Assembly: GCF_010015445.1 (NCBI RefSeq)
Contig: NC_053127.1
Location: forward strand, 24,344,745 to 24,408,744
Length of the DNA: 64,000 nucleotides
Direction: 5' to 3'
DNA from: Perca fluviatilis
Lineage: Eukaryota; Chordata; Actinopteri; Perciformes; Percidae
A program made the position numbers and the translations under genes. The notes under the pieces are model-generated. The model saw only the letters and a program-made list of their open reading frames with translations. It ran no database searches and was not told where the DNA came from. The first letter of the stretch is position 1; each line of letters starts with the position of its first letter. Shown piece after piece: positions 62,679 through 64,000 of this stretch.

Positions 62679-64000
62679 AGAACTCTCCACCTCCCCCCAA
62701 TGGGAGTGTGGAGGCTACAAGAATGAGGAAATTGGTTCTATTTACAAGCTTGGTTAGGGAAGTTCAATGACGTCACTAGTGACATCACAGAACATGGACT
62801 GGTTACATCATCTCCGAAGTATGCTACCAGTGGGGTGGTAGCTGGAGAGGTGCCAGTTCACCCCCTGGGCACTGCCGAGGTGACAGAAATGTCCTGTTTA
62901 CTAGAAAAGATGAGACAGAAGCGTTTGATGAGGTCGCTCTCGGCAGCATGACGAGAAGCCAGCAGTCCGTGGGTAAAGGCTTACTGCCCCCTACTGGTCA
63001 GGACAGGATCCAACACTGAGACACTTAAAACAGACAAAGATAATACTACTCCCCAAAACAAAATTCATTTGACGTCAATTTAAAAAATATAAACAACAAT
63101 GTGACTCGCCTACATTCTGTGTAGTTCTTCCAAGGACAAAGTATACTCTCCCTTAAATATTAGCATATACAGCAACACATTTATTACACAGCAGCCCAAT
63201 TATGTCTTCCAAGGCAGATCTGAGTTTCTGTTTCAGGAGACGCAGAGATTCCTGTCTGTGCATGCAGTGTGCACATTTTGTAGAGGACAATTATGTCTGT
63301 GGGCTTCATGTTGTACAAACATGAGTCTTTTTTTATATCTACTGTAAATACTGTATGTAGTATGGCTGCTTATCCTATATGATGCATAAAGTGCATGGAC
63401 TGCTCGTAATAATCCTGCTGACATCACAGAATTAATTTAGATTTTTTTTTTCTGAAGTCATGAGATGTTTGATAGAGTTCAGGAAACATCTCGAGGACGG
63501 CCCCTTTACTCAAATAATCTGACTCCATCAACGTGGAATGTGTACGGATCGGATGTTTAATCAATAAATAAAGGACTTTATACATTCTACCAATACTTTG
63601 GGATGTCAGTAATGGTAAGAATCAACCCTTTAATATAAATGTGGCAGTTGTGTTTTCCGACACAGTGAACCTCAGGGCTGACAATTTTTTTTTTTAATAA
63701 TAAGGCTGCTATTCTGTCAGATAGTATGCAACCATCTGAATTAAAACAATGTTCATACTGCTAATGCCTTAACGCATACTATAAGGTTGTCGACTCAACA
63801 GATCTGAAACCTGCAAAAATTAATTCTTTGTCCACTTGGGGGCAACAAAAATCAGAGTGTATCAATAACACATATTATAAAGTTCATATGGTATATTGAT
63901 ATATAACAGTATCTGTTAGAGGGACACGAGAAAGGACCAAATGTGTTTTTTAACACTTTTCCAGCTTTTAATGCAATTCATTTGAATGACTTTTTACGGT

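Overview
This window is eukaryotic, and the evidence points to a ray-finned fish, probably a percomorph-like teleost. It holds spliced vertebrate genes with consistent GT-AG introns. The introns carry fish-type miniature DNA transposons (TTAA-flanked and hAT-like), tRNA-derived SINEs and many microsatellites. I see no operons, phage, CRISPR or bacterial features.

Three protein genes were rebuilt exon by exon, and every exon phase closes. (1) 317-10333, minus strand: the first 25 coding exons (981 codons) of brwd3, covering the start codon, the N-terminal helical region, the WD40 propeller and part of the linker. The bromodomain end lies off the left edge. (2) About 12480-54020, plus strand: npas2, a CLOCK-family bHLH-PAS circadian transcription factor. 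It has a probable noncoding first exon near 12.5-12.8 kb, an intron 1 of about 22.9 kb, 20 coding exons from 35728 to 50058 (859 residues) and a long 3' UTR. (3) 54889-60599, minus strand: radx (CXorf57-like), a single-stranded-DNA-binding OB-fold protein of replication forks, in 15 coding exons (850 residues).

brwd3 and npas2 are head to head about 2 kb apart. npas2 and radx converge tail to tail. From 60.6 kb to the right edge I find no convincing gene, only radx upstream DNA, a small hAT-like element and a 128-bp GA microsatellite.

The non-coding sequence records transposon history. A brwd3 intron holds a TTAA-flanked MITE split by a 1.84-kb element with its own inverted repeats. npas2 intron 1 holds two TTAA-flanked MITEs in opposite orientation sharing a central TTAA, both inside an older repeat. 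Three hAT-like elements keep 8-9 bp target duplications, and two SINEs keep 10-11 bp duplications.

The three proteins act in separate processes (chromatin/ubiquitin-ligase adaptor, circadian transcription, replication-fork control). I see no sign that they form one pathway. I did not find a convincing new multi-gene system. The most notable protein-level points are a two-residue insertion in the NPAS2 bHLH loop, retention of all three reported heme-ligand positions in PAS-A, and a pure 20-CAG glutamine tract in the NPAS2 C-terminus.
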